From: JAAYCI01 sp964550985
GTDB taxonomy: Bacteria > Bacillota > Clostridia > Oscillospirales > Ruminococcaceae
DNA length: 22,847 bases
Assembly: GCA_964550985.1 (NCBI GenBank)
Contig: CAZKBM010000054.1
Coordinates: 1-22,847, forward strand
Reading direction: 5' to 3'
Part shown: one piece after another, positions 16,485 through 22,847 of the stretch
Layout: each line of letters opens with the position of its first letter
How positions within the stretch are numbered: position 1 is the first letter of the stretch
Translations under genes and position numbers: made by a program
Notes under the pieces: generated by a model
The model's input: only the letters and a program-made list of their open reading frames with translations
Database searches by the model: none
What the model was told of the DNA's origin: nothing

Positions 16485-16513
16485 TTGAAATTGCCAATAC
16501 GATATAGTATATT
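16485..16513 (+). promoter_or_regulatory. Predicted promoter for B1/B2
   Basis: TTGAAA (16485-16490) and TATATT (16508-16513) are 17 bases apart on the plus strand. The -10 region contains TATAGTAT, as at the other two plus-strand lasso promoters. The gap must also drive the divergent kinase gene; TATACT on the minus strand (16511-16506) overlaps but has no clear -35. Confidence 0.55.
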
Positions 16514-16554
16514 GAAGATGATTTGACGTATTATTCATAAAGGGAGTGGTTTCC

Positions 16555-16833
16555 ATGCCGCAAGACACACGAACTGTCCGGGTTTTGAAGCATCTCGACG
16601 TGACCGACCTTGCCGGTGAAAAGGTGATGATCGACTTCGAAAGCGGCAAGTATTTCATGCTCAAGGGGGCCGCCAACAGCATCTGGGATTTTCTAAAAGA
16701 CGGTGCCACCATAGAGGGCATTGTGCAGGAACTGCTCATTATATACAACGTGGACGAGGCAGAGTGCCATGCCAGTACGGTAGCCTTTCTTGAAAGCATT
16801 GCACGGCTGGGTTTTATCTCTATTGAGGAATGA
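16555..16833 (+). CDS. Lasso RiPP recognition element (B1, PqqD-like)
   Basis: A 92-residue PqqD-fold protein; ATG at 16555 has AAAGGGAG eight bases upstream, better than the in-frame GTG at 16546. The winged-helix recognition fold is visible as VMIDFESGKYFMLKGAANSI, helix WDFLKDGATIEGIVQELL, then a Val-Asp-containing turn and a final helix ending LGFISIEE. In split lasso systems B1 binds the precursor leader and presents it to the B2 protease. The stop overlaps the B2 start (ATGA), so the two subunits are made together. Confidence 0.93.
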   Translation: MPQDTRTVRVLKHLDVTDLAGEKVMIDFESGKYFMLKGAANSIWDFLKDGATIEGIVQELLIIYNVDEAECHASTVAFLESIARLGFISIEE

Positions 16834-17285
16834 GAGCCATGTTTCGGTTGCTGTACAATTTTATCCGATACAATCCACGCAGGGCCATGACATTGCAGGC
16901 CTTGTTTTTGGCGGGCTACTACCGGTTTTTGCTGAAGTTTGTGCCAGTAAAAACGCTACAGCCGCGCTTTGGCCAAAAGGGACAGGAGACCCCGCTGGAT
17001 GTCGTCCTGACCTTGGAGCAGCGGCAGGACGCTTACTGGATACAGGACCGGGTGGAGCGGGTGGCCAACCGCACCCCCTGGCAGAGCAGGTGCTTTGTGC
17101 GGGCGCTGGTGGCCCAAAGACTGCTCTGTGCCCGGGGCCTTTCCAGCTCGCTTTACCTGGGCGTGGGAAAAAGCGATGAGGGCGCCATGCGCGCCCATGC
17201 ATGGGTACGCTGCGGCCCCCACTACATCACCGGTGGTGACGGCACGGGCTATGCCACGGTGGCAAAATTTGCCAAGTGGCCTTAG
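16830..17285 (+). CDS. Lasso leader peptidase (B2, transglutaminase-like)
   Basis: A 151-residue protein with the B2 signature RTPWQSRCFVRALVAQRLL, catalytic Cys88, then RAHAWVRCG with His123, and ITGGD with Asp137. This is the Cys-His-Asp triad of the transglutaminase-like leader peptidase. The N-terminal 60 residues are hydrophobic and basic, as usual for the family. The start overlaps the B1 stop; an ATG three codons on (16839) is better spaced from GAGG and may be the real start. The enzyme cleaves the precursor after the residue following Thr(-2). It ends 23 bases from the convergent histidine-kinase gene. Confidence 0.93.
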   Translation: MRAMFRLLYNFIRYNPRRAMTLQALFLAGYYRFLLKFVPVKTLQPRFGQKGQETPLDVVLTLEQRQDAYWIQDRVERVANRTPWQSRCFVRALVAQRLLCARGLSSSLYLGVGKSDEGAMRAHAWVRCGPHYITGGDGTGYATVAKFAKWP

Positions 17286-17308
17286 CAGGCGGGCGATGCC
17301 GCGGCCGC

Positions 17309-18136
17309 TTAACCCTGCGGGCAGGCTGGCGGCAAATGGATGATGAAGGCGCTGCCCAGCCCCAGCTGGCTTTGGCACCGCACTGTGCCGCCGTGCTTTT
17401 CCACAATGCCCCGAACGATGGACAGCCCGAGGCCACTGGTGGGGTGTTGGCCGGGTGTGCGGGCCACGGACACGGTCTTGGTTTTCTCAAAAATTTCTTC
17501 CAGCATTTCAGCCGGCACACCGCAGCCATCATCCCGCACTGTAATTTCCAGCACCGGGCTGGGTTTTTCCTCCAGCAGCCGCCCGCCCAAGACAATGGTG
17601 CCCCCCGCCGCCGTGTGGCGCAGCGCATTGTCAAACAGGTTGTCCAGCACACGCACCATGCGGGCTACATCCAGCGGCCATGTCTGAACGGCACTCATTT
17701 GCAAATCCAGCGCCAGGCGGCGCTTTGCATAGTCGGCTTCTGTCTGTTTTTCCACCAGATATCCCTCTAAAAAAGCGGGTATGTCCATTGTCTCGGGGCG
17801 TATGGCAAACCCGGGCAGTTCTATGGTCATCAGGTAGTGCAGCTCATCAATCAAATGCTCCAGAACGGCAAGCCGCCTGTCCATAACCTCCAGCACAAGG
17901 GCCGCGTTGTCGTCGTCCATCTCGCAGGTGAACAGGTAATCCACCGAACTGCGCAGCGCCGCCGCCGGGGAACGTAAGTCGTGGGAGATATTGGTCAGCA
18001 TTTCACGGCGCTGCTCCTCCGAGAGACGCAGCCGGGTATTGGCCTCCTCCAACTGCTGGTTGGCCACGAGCAGCCGGGCGCTCAGCTCCTCCACTGTGCC
18101 GATATCGGGTGGCTGATAGGTCGCTTTATGTTTCAT
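17309..18136 (-). CDS. Soluble sensor histidine kinase without membrane segment
   Basis: A 275-residue kinase; the ATG at 18136 overlaps the stop of the response-regulator gene (ATGA). The N-terminus has no membrane span, only a coiled coil (about 14-45, VEELSARLLVANQQLEEANT). The H-box is NISHDLRSP with His52, then a dimerisation helix pair, N-box DNLFDNALRHT, G1 DDGCGVP and G2 SGLGLSIV. No PAS or GAF sensor domain precedes the H-box, so the signal must be internal or come through a partner protein. Its place inside the lasso locus suggests control by the peptide or its processing state. Confidence 0.9.
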   Translation of the reverse strand: MKHKATYQPPDIGTVEELSARLLVANQQLEEANTRLRLSEEQRREMLTNISHDLRSPAAALRSSVDYLFTCEMDDDNAALVLEVMDRRLAVLEHLIDELHYLMTIELPGFAIRPETMDIPAFLEGYLVEKQTEADYAKRRLALDLQMSAVQTWPLDVARMVRVLDNLFDNALRHTAAGGTIVLGGRLLEEKPSPVLEITVRDDGCGVPAEMLEEIFEKTKTVSVARTPGQHPTSGLGLSIVRGIVEKHGGTVRCQSQLGLGSAFIIHLPPACPQG

Positions 18137-18831
18137 TCGGCGTGCCCCCGAAACACAAAGCGATACCCCTTGCCCCACACGGTTTCCACCATATTGGACA
18201 TGCCGCTGAACATCTCCATCTTTCTGCGCAAGCGGGACATGCACATCATCACCGAGCTGCGGTTTGTGGGAATATAATGGTTCCACAGCCTGGTGCCAAT
18301 GTCTTCAAAAGTGACCAGCTCTCCCTTGTTGGTGGCCAGCAGGTATAAAATATCATACTCCTGATTGGTCAGGTTCAATGGGGTTCCCTCACAGGATACC
18401 TTGTGTGCCTCGATGTTGATTTCAAGCGGGGGAAAGTGCAGCACATTCTCCGTCACCGTTGCCGTATGCCGGCGGATATTGGCGATGATGCGGGCTTCCA
18501 ACTCCGGCAGGCTGTAGGGTTTTGTCACATAATCATCGGCGCCCAGTAGCAAGCCCTTTATCTTGGAAGCCTCGTCCACTCGCCCGGTTAAAAACAGCAC
18601 CGGCGCCGCCGTTTTCTTGCGTATTTCCTCCAACAGAACAAACCCGTCCATACCGGGCATCATCACGTCCAGCAGAATGCAGTGGGGGGCAAAATTCGCC
18701 AGCTCCTTCAGCGCCTGGGCTCCATGGGGCGCCAAGCGCACCGAAAAGCCCTTCTTTTCGAAGTACTTTTGGTTGATGTTCTGTACATCTACATCATCAT
18801 CCACGATGAACAGGTTGTATGGAGTATTCAT
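18133..18831 (-). CDS. OmpR/PhoB-family response regulator of the lasso locus
   Basis: The start at 18831 follows AGGGG. The 232-residue protein has a receiver domain (acidic DDD at 11-13, phospho-acceptor Asp55 in LLDVMMPGMDG, Thr82, Lys104 in KPYS) and a winged-helix DNA-binding domain ending VWGKGYRFVF. It forms an ATGA-coupled pair with the soluble kinase. Possible targets are the three plus-strand lasso promoters that share TATAGTAT and the dyad over the precursor promoter; this link is inference. Confidence 0.92.
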   Translation of the reverse strand: MNTPYNLFIVDDDVDVQNINQKYFEKKGFSVRLAPHGAQALKELANFAPHCILLDVMMPGMDGFVLLEEIRKKTAAPVLFLTGRVDEASKIKGLLLGADDYVTKPYSLPELEARIIANIRRHTATVTENVLHFPPLEINIEAHKVSCEGTPLNLTNQEYDILYLLATNKGELVTFEDIGTRLWNHYIPTNRSSVMMCMSRLRRKMEMFSGMSNMVETVWGKGYRFVFRGHAE

Positions 18832-18913
18832 GGTTTTCCCCTGTTGCGGCAGGCAGGGCAATCTGATATACTGATAGCGGATTGCCGCCCGTGGGCAATT
18901 TACAAACAAATAT

Positions 18914-18942
18914 ATTATACACCATTCCGGCAGCGCAGACAA
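18914..18942 (-). promoter_or_regulatory. Predicted promoter of the regulator/kinase pair
   Basis: On the minus strand TTGTCT (18942-18937) is followed after 17 bases by a consensus TATAAT (18919-18914). Transcription would start near 18907, leaving about 75 bases before the regulator ATG. No equally good plus-strand promoter is seen for the divergent PqqD-like and exporter genes; TATATT/TATTAT sequences are there, but the -35 is poor. Confidence 0.6.
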
Positions 18943-18957
18943 CCAATGGAGGGCTCC

Positions 18958-19224
18958 ATGCGTCTGAAAGCCAAATATAAAATCGTGCGGACCGGGGGGC
19001 AGATGTTTGCCCTGTTTGCATGTGCCGATTGCGAAGCGGGCTTTCGCCCTTTCAGCATCAACGAAACGGGGGCCCGGCTGCTGGCGCTTTTGAAAGAGGA
19101 GCGCCAGATGGATGACCTGCTAGCCGTTCTGGCCGAAGAATACCGTGTGGAAGAAGATGTGCTGCATCGTGACGTGGAGGGGTATATGGCACATCTGGCG
19201 AACTTTGGTCTTCTGGAAGAATAA
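18958..19224 (+). CDS. Second PqqD-like protein, coupled to the exporter
   Basis: An 88-residue PqqD-fold protein; ATG at 18958 has GGAGG five bases upstream (in-frame ATG at 18946 lacks a site). The pattern RPFSINETGARLLALLKEERQMDDLLAVLAEEY followed by a final helix ending FGLLEE is described here by its segments FSINETGARLLALL and DDLLAVLAEEY; both are typical of PqqD. It also carries a Cys-x2-Cys (ACADC) absent from B1. A canonical B1 is already present, so this is an extra recognition element. Its stop overlaps the exporter start (TAATG), so it may guide the peptide to export or serve a different maturation step. Confidence 0.85.
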   Translation: MRLKAKYKIVRTGGQMFALFACADCEAGFRPFSINETGARLLALLKEERQMDDLLAVLAEEYRVEEDVLHRDVEGYMAHLANFGLLEE

Positions 19225-21026
19225 TGATAAGACGGCCAGGCACAAATGGCAAGCCGCCCGTTACCAGCCCCGCACTGAGACAAAAGCAGAAATCGGGAAG
19301 GGGCGCCGCGGTGCGAAAACTGATTGCTTTTCTAAAAGACTGGCGCAACCAACTGGTGTTCATGAAATGGCTTGGCCGCCACATTCGGCCCTATTTGCCG
19401 CAAATCGTTTTGCTCACCGTCTTAAACTCGCTGGCATCCATCAGCGCCATCGGCCTGGCCTACTTCACCAAGGAAATTCTGGACAATGCCACCGCCTCCC
19501 AGCCGGTTATGGGGAACGTTCTTTGGTATGTTGCCATAACGGTTATCTCCCTGGGCATCCGGTTATATACCAGCATAGCCACCTCGCTGATCAACGAACG
19601 GTTTGCCTTCGGCATCCGCGCCCAAATCTATAAATCCGTACTGAATTCCTGCTACCAGGACGTCAGCCAATACCACAGCGGTGATATCCTTACCCGGCTG
19701 ACCAGCGACGCGGACGCGGTGGCCGGCGGTGTGTCCGAGGTCATCCCCACCATCATCTCTCTGGTGGTTTCATTCGTCTCGGCCTTCATTTATTTGGCCT
19801 ACGTGGATTTTAGCTTTTCCCTTTTTGTCCTGATCCTAGGGCCCATCACCGCTGTCGTCAGCTTTTTTGCCGGGCGAATGAGCAAGCGGGTGCAAGTCAA
19901 AGTGCAGGAGAGCGAGAGCGCCTACCGCGCCGAGCTGCAAGAGAGCCTAGAAAACGTATTGGTGGTGAAGGCGTTTGAGGGGCAGGATGAGGCAAGCCAG
20001 CGTCTTCTGACCCTGCGTAACCAGCGCCTTTACTGGATTCGTCGACGCCAGATTATCAACTCCACCGCCAACATGCTGCTTCAACTGGTTTTCCAGGGCA
20101 CTTATGTTGCCGTGCTGGCGTACGCCTCTCTCCAACTCTCTGTCGGGGCCATTACAATGGGCACCCTGCTGCTCTTTCAATCTCTGGTGGGGCAGGTGCA
20201 GGCACCTTTTGCCGGGCTGTCGCAGCTGGTGCCCCGTCTGGTGTCCATCCTGGCCTCATCCGGGCGCATCCGGGAGCTGGAGGCCCTGCCCCCCGAGGAT
20301 ATGTGCGTTCCGGCGATGGCGCCCGGCCCACTGGCGTTGCAGATGGAAAACGTCTTGTTTGGGTACCGAGATGAACTGATTTTTACCGGCGCCAGCCTGA
20401 CCATTGAGCCAGGGCAATTTGTGGCCCTGACGGGGCATTCTGGAATTGGAAAAACCACCCTTGTGCGCCTGATTCTCTCCTATTACCAGCCCCAAAGCGG
20501 CGTCATCACCCTCTCAAGCGGCGATACTGCCGGCGTCCCGGTCAATGCCGGGGCGCGGCACTATATCAGCTATGTGCCCCAGGGAAACACCCTCATCAGC
20601 GGCACCATTGCCTACAACCTGCGCACCGGCCAGCAAGACGCCACCGAGGAGAAGATGTGGGAGGTGTTGCGGGTGGTGGCCGCAGAGGATTTTGTGAGAA
20701 GCACCGAAAACGGGCTGGACACCTATATTGGGGAGCGTGGCCAGGGCCTGAGCGAAGGACAAGCACAGCGTATCGCCATTGCGCGGGCACTGATTAAGGA
20801 GGCACCGCTGCTGATTTTGGACGAGGCCACCAGCGCCCTGGACGAGGCCACCGAGACCGCTGTTTTGCAGCATCTGCGAAAAAACCAGCCACGCCCAACC
20901 TGCATCATCATCACACACAGGCACAGCGTTTTGCAGTACTGCGATCGGTGCCTGATCATCCGGGACCACCAAGTGGAAGAGGCTCGGAAGGGGGAAGCGC
21001 CTTGGCTGGGCGAGTCGCTTCAATAG
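19224..21026 (+). CDS. Lasso peptide ABC exporter (D protein)
   Basis: A 600-residue half-transporter: a basic N-terminal tail of about 50 residues, six membrane segments (roughly 60-325), then the nucleotide-binding domain with Walker A GHSGIGKTT (404-412), signature LSEGQ (509-513), Walker B LLILDE (529-534) and H-loop His565. The signature has Glu in place of the second Gly of LSGGQ. No C39 peptidase domain is present, as expected where the leader is removed by B2. It probably homodimerises to export the mature lasso peptides and so gives self-immunity. Start codon overlaps the upstream PqqD-like stop. Confidence 0.92.
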   Translation: MIRRPGTNGKPPVTSPALRQKQKSGRGAAVRKLIAFLKDWRNQLVFMKWLGRHIRPYLPQIVLLTVLNSLASISAIGLAYFTKEILDNATASQPVMGNVLWYVAITVISLGIRLYTSIATSLINERFAFGIRAQIYKSVLNSCYQDVSQYHSGDILTRLTSDADAVAGGVSEVIPTIISLVVSFVSAFIYLAYVDFSFSLFVLILGPITAVVSFFAGRMSKRVQVKVQESESAYRAELQESLENVLVVKAFEGQDEASQRLLTLRNQRLYWIRRRQIINSTANMLLQLVFQGTYVAVLAYASLQLSVGAITMGTLLLFQSLVGQVQAPFAGLSQLVPRLVSILASSGRIRELEALPPEDMCVPAMAPGPLALQMENVLFGYRDELIFTGASLTIEPGQFVALTGHSGIGKTTLVRLILSYYQPQSGVITLSSGDTAGVPVNAGARHYISYVPQGNTLISGTIAYNLRTGQQDATEEKMWEVLRVVAAEDFVRSTENGLDTYIGERGQGLSEGQAQRIAIARALIKEAPLLILDEATSALDEATETAVLQHLRKNQPRPTCIIITHRHSVLQYCDRCLIIRDHQVEEARKGEAPWLGESLQ

Positions 21027-21095
21027 GAACCGCACGAATAGGGGCTTCCCGGCGCAGAGAAGGAATAAATATCCCCCAGCAGGGGGGCTTTGTCA

Positions 21096-21146
21096 AAAAA
21101 GGTTGCCGCACACTGGACGATATGTCCGGTGTGCGGCAACCTTTTT
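21096..21146. terminator. Strong bidirectional intrinsic terminator
   Basis: Two 23-base arms (starting AAAAAGGTTGCCGCACAC and ending GTGCGGCAACCTTTTT) pair with a single G-U position around a five-base loop. The GC-rich stem is flanked by A5 and T5, so it works in both directions and ends the lasso operon and probably the convergent LytTR transcript. Confidence 0.88.
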
Positions 21147-21233
21147 GTGGCAGTGGGCGCCCTCTTTGTGGTGTCGGTCAAAACCATTTGGGCTCTCATC
21201 CAATAATTCGTCGAAAATGGGTCTAAATTTTTG

Positions 21234-21279
21234 ACAGAATTTTTGCATGAGACGCGCGGCAACGTCATTTTGTTGCCGC
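21234..21279 (+). repeat. Right copy of the flanking stem-loop repeat
   Basis: Begins ACAGAATTTTTGCATGAGAC and ends in an 8-bp perfect hairpin, GCGGCAAC with GTTGCCGC around eight loop bases. It is the inverted partner of the copy at 4-48. Both copies point outward from the block they enclose, with the hairpin at the outer end. Confidence 0.7.
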
Positions 21280-21280
21280 C

Positions 21281-21313
21281 TTCCATAGAAATGGGTTCAT
21301 CATTTCTATGGAA
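21281..21313. repeat. 13-bp perfect inverted repeat
   Basis: TTCCATAGAAATG and its exact complement are separated by seven bases. It starts two bases after the right stem-loop repeat and lies 18 bases from the LytTR stop. No U-run follows on either strand, so it is not a typical terminator. Confidence 0.7.
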
Positions 21314-21330
21314 GATCAGTATCAGGAATT

Positions 21331-22083
21331 TCATTTGGCCCCATCTGCGAAATGCCTGTCAAAAAACGCAATCTTCATTTCTTTTGCGTGGCTGCGGCTA
21401 ACGGGAAGGCTGGTCCCGTTTCGAAGTTTCAGATGTGACGCGCTCAACGAAGCCACCTGCTGCAGGTTGACCACATACCCCTGGTGGCAGCGGAGAAAAA
21501 TATTTTGGGGCAGCGTCTGGTGAAGCTCGCGCAGCGTCCTATCACTGCCCAGCGTCTTTGTGAAGGTGTGCACCACCGCTTTGCGGTTCACCTGCTCAAT
21601 ATACTCAATTTCATCGTAGGGGATGCGCCGGTAGTCCTGCCTGGTGTGGATGAGCAGGGAGCCGCCGCTCCTTCTGCTTTTGATCAAGGCGTACGCCGTT
21701 TCAAACAGCGCCTCCAGTTCCGTCTCCTGCACGGGTTTCAGCAGGTATTGCAGGGCCAGCACACGGTAGCCCTCCAGCGCATACTCTTTTGTGGAAGTGA
21801 CAAATACAATGATTGCCTGTATGCCCATGGCACGTATCTTTTCTGCAAGCGATATCCCGTTCAGATCACCCATAACAATATCCAGGAACATGATGTCATA
21901 CTGGCACCCCGTCTGCAGGGCCTCCAACAAGTCGTTGGCAGAACCATAACGGTGTATCGTATGGGCAACTTCATGACGCGCATATAGCCCAACCACCATG
22001 GTGGCCAGTTGGTCGGCAAACAAACGGTCATCGTCAACAATCGCAATCCGGTGCTCTACCTTTATCTTTTCCATCGTTTTCAT
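21331..22083 (-). CDS. LytTR-family response regulator (AgrA-like)
   Basis: A 250-residue protein with a receiver domain (VDDD near 17, phospho-acceptor Asp68 in FLDIVMGDLNG, Thr97, Lys116 in LLKPV) and a LytTR DNA-binding domain (about 145-245, including EIEYIEQVNRKAVVHT and FLRCHQGYVVNL). Such regulators pair with GHKL-type histidine kinases and often answer peptide signals. The cognate kinase gene would be expected just upstream; only its last ~37 codons remain (22110-22220). The regulator reads as intact, with AAGGTG upstream of ATG. Confidence 0.9.
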   Translation of the reverse strand: MKTMEKIKVEHRIAIVDDDRLFADQLATMVVGLYARHEVAHTIHRYGSANDLLEALQTGCQYDIMFLDIVMGDLNGISLAEKIRAMGIQAIIVFVTSTKEYALEGYRVLALQYLLKPVQETELEALFETAYALIKSRRSGGSLLIHTRQDYRRIPYDEIEYIEQVNRKAVVHTFTKTLGSDRTLRELHQTLPQNIFLRCHQGYVVNLQQVASLSASHLKLRNGTSLPVSRSHAKEMKIAFFDRHFADGAK

Positions 22084-22109
22084 TACTCTGTTTCACCTTA
22101 TGCTTCTCA

Positions 22110-22220
22110 TTATTTCAGCGCCAACGCCAGCCGGATCCTAAATTGGATTTTGTCGGTCTCAATTGCAATGAGACCCTGATTCTCTTCCACCATTTTTTGG
22201 ATGACCCGAAGTCCTAATGA
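22110..22220 (-). pseudogene. C-terminal remnant of a GHKL histidine kinase
   Basis: Between the LytTR start and the next frame, the minus strand reads SLGLRVIQKMVEENQG and then IETDKIQFRIRLAL before TAA. This is the G2 box and last strand of a GHKL ATPase domain as in AgrC-type kinases. The rest of the kinase (sensor, H-box, N-box, G1) is absent; a stop codon lies in the same frame a few codons upstream. A deletion has therefore removed almost the whole gene. Confidence 0.7.
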
Positions 22221-22810
22221 TAAAAACGTTCAAGAAATAATTGCTGTTCATTAGGTAACTCATGATACTTCCCATTAAAAACTATTTCCTGCTTGCCAAT
22301 AGAGGCAATACATAGCGCAGCCCACTCAATATCCTCAAATGTCAGCTCGTACTTGAGCATCCATATTTCCCTTTCTGTGTCTGTGCCAAAACGAATATAT
22401 TTTGCCAACTTCAAGGCGCGTTCATCTTTTGTGGCTTGATAATACTGATCAGTGCCGCGGCAATGTCCTCTTTTGTGATCTTCTGACAAAGAAATGCTTT
22501 GCCTTGAGTCTATAGCTGTGCGTGGCAAAGCCCGGTCGTCTGATATCCATACGAGCGGCGTTTTGCTGTTTGCCTGCCTTGCGCCGTTGGCGATCTCCAT
22601 TCCTTCCGCACCGGCCCAAAAAACCAGCATGGCGTCCCAATCCTTTTGGGCCAGATGAAACAATTCCTGTGCGTTACTGCAAGCGTGATAGGTCATGTTT
22701 TTGCCTGTTCGCCGTTTGAATTCGCCGACGGCGTCCTGCAAAGAAAGAAATCCTTTTGCTTGCATATGCCAATGCAACAAAATTCCATAGTCCACGTATA
22801 ATGGAATCAT
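22214..22810 (-). pseudogene. Mosaic decayed frame: frameshifted receiver-like protein joined to an unrelated fragment
   Basis: The 198-codon frame is not one protein. Its first ~93 residues (MIPLYVDYGILL... to PLVWISDDR) look like the small receiver-like proteins that accompany LytTR systems. At the GGG run 22531-22533 the homologous reading moves to another frame (GFATHSYRLKAKHFF), and near 22487-22491 to the third frame (KITKEDIAAALISII), ending at a TGA at 22411-22413. Two single-base indels would restore one reading of about 132 residues. The last ~75 residues of the 198-codon frame (AKYIRFGTDTEREIWMLKYE onward) seem to come from another gene, perhaps the C-terminus of a mobile-element helicase, though this is a weak guess. 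A few codons of a coupled upstream gene may end at 22807. Confidence 0.55.
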
Positions 22811-22847
22811 CCCAACAGGGGTGGTTCCATTACTTTTCCCCTTTCGT

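Larger units (their letters stand above)
21027..21330. other. Convergent intergenic region with terminator and stem-loop repeats
   Basis: The 304 bases between the exporter and the LytTR regulator hold no supported gene. They contain a CCCCC-AGCA-GGGGG hairpin near 21073-21087, the terminator at 21096-21146, the right copy of the flanking element at 21234-21279 and a 13-bp inverted repeat at 21281-21313. Confidence 0.6.

Noticed and set aside
22449..22640. Separate 63-codon minus-strand gene
   Set aside because: It is the shifted reading frame of the decayed receiver-like gene, not an independent gene.
1..22847. CRISPR arrays, tRNA or rRNA genes, transposases
   Set aside because: No regularly spaced repeats, no cloverleaf or rRNA segments, and no intact transposase or integrase reading were seen on either strand.

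Overview
The window looks like chromosome of a gut-type Firmicute, probably a clostridium of the Oscillospirales. This is an inference from moderate-to-high GC, AGGAGG-type ribosome binding sites, Firmicute-style capsule genes (CpsB-type PHP phosphatase, Alg13/Alg14-like pair), VanZ and CotH families, and a LytTR/GHKL regulatory cassette. No rRNA, tRNA, CRISPR array or transposase was found.

Layout. (1) 1-178: intergenic, with a stem-loop repeat at 4-48. (2) 179-11939, minus strand: one long exopolysaccharide/capsule operon. In transcription order it encodes an Alg14-like/Alg13-like glycosyltransferase pair, a fused Wzz/tyrosine-kinase protein, a PHP tyrosine phosphatase, a GT2, a Wzy-type polymerase/ligase, a second GT2, a DXD sugar transferase, VanZ, a membrane-anchored CotH-kinase protein and a NTP_transf_5 nucleotidyltransferase. 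No priming transferase or flippase is present. (3) 11940-12441: divergent control region with a long leader on each side. (4) 12442-21026: a lasso-peptide biosynthetic locus. It holds an anchored thioredoxin-like protein, an asparagine-synthetase-like macrolactam cyclase (C), two precursor peptides too short for routine gene calling (15086-15217 and 15281-15430), an HPr-kinase-like peptide kinase (minus strand), the recognition element B1, the leader peptidase B2, a soluble histidine kinase/OmpR-type regulator pair (minus strand), a second PqqD-like protein and an ABC exporter (D). (5) 21027-21330: strong terminator plus a second copy of the stem-loop repeat, inverted relative to the first. 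(6) 21331-22847, minus strand: an intact LytTR response regulator, the last ~37 codons of a GHKL histidine kinase, and a mosaic of decayed gene fragments.

How it works together (inference from family knowledge). B1 binds the precursor leaders at a W-x2-P-x-I-x2-L motif. B2 cuts after the residue following the conserved Thr. C closes the N-terminal residue onto Glu8 (peptide 1) or Glu9 (peptide 2). The kinase probably phosphorylates the C-terminal Ser that both cores carry, as in the paeninodin class. The ABC protein exports the product. The thioredoxin-like protein may handle the cysteines in both cores, and the soluble two-component system probably controls expression. The whole EPS-plus-lasso block lies between two outward-facing copies of a covarying stem-loop element.
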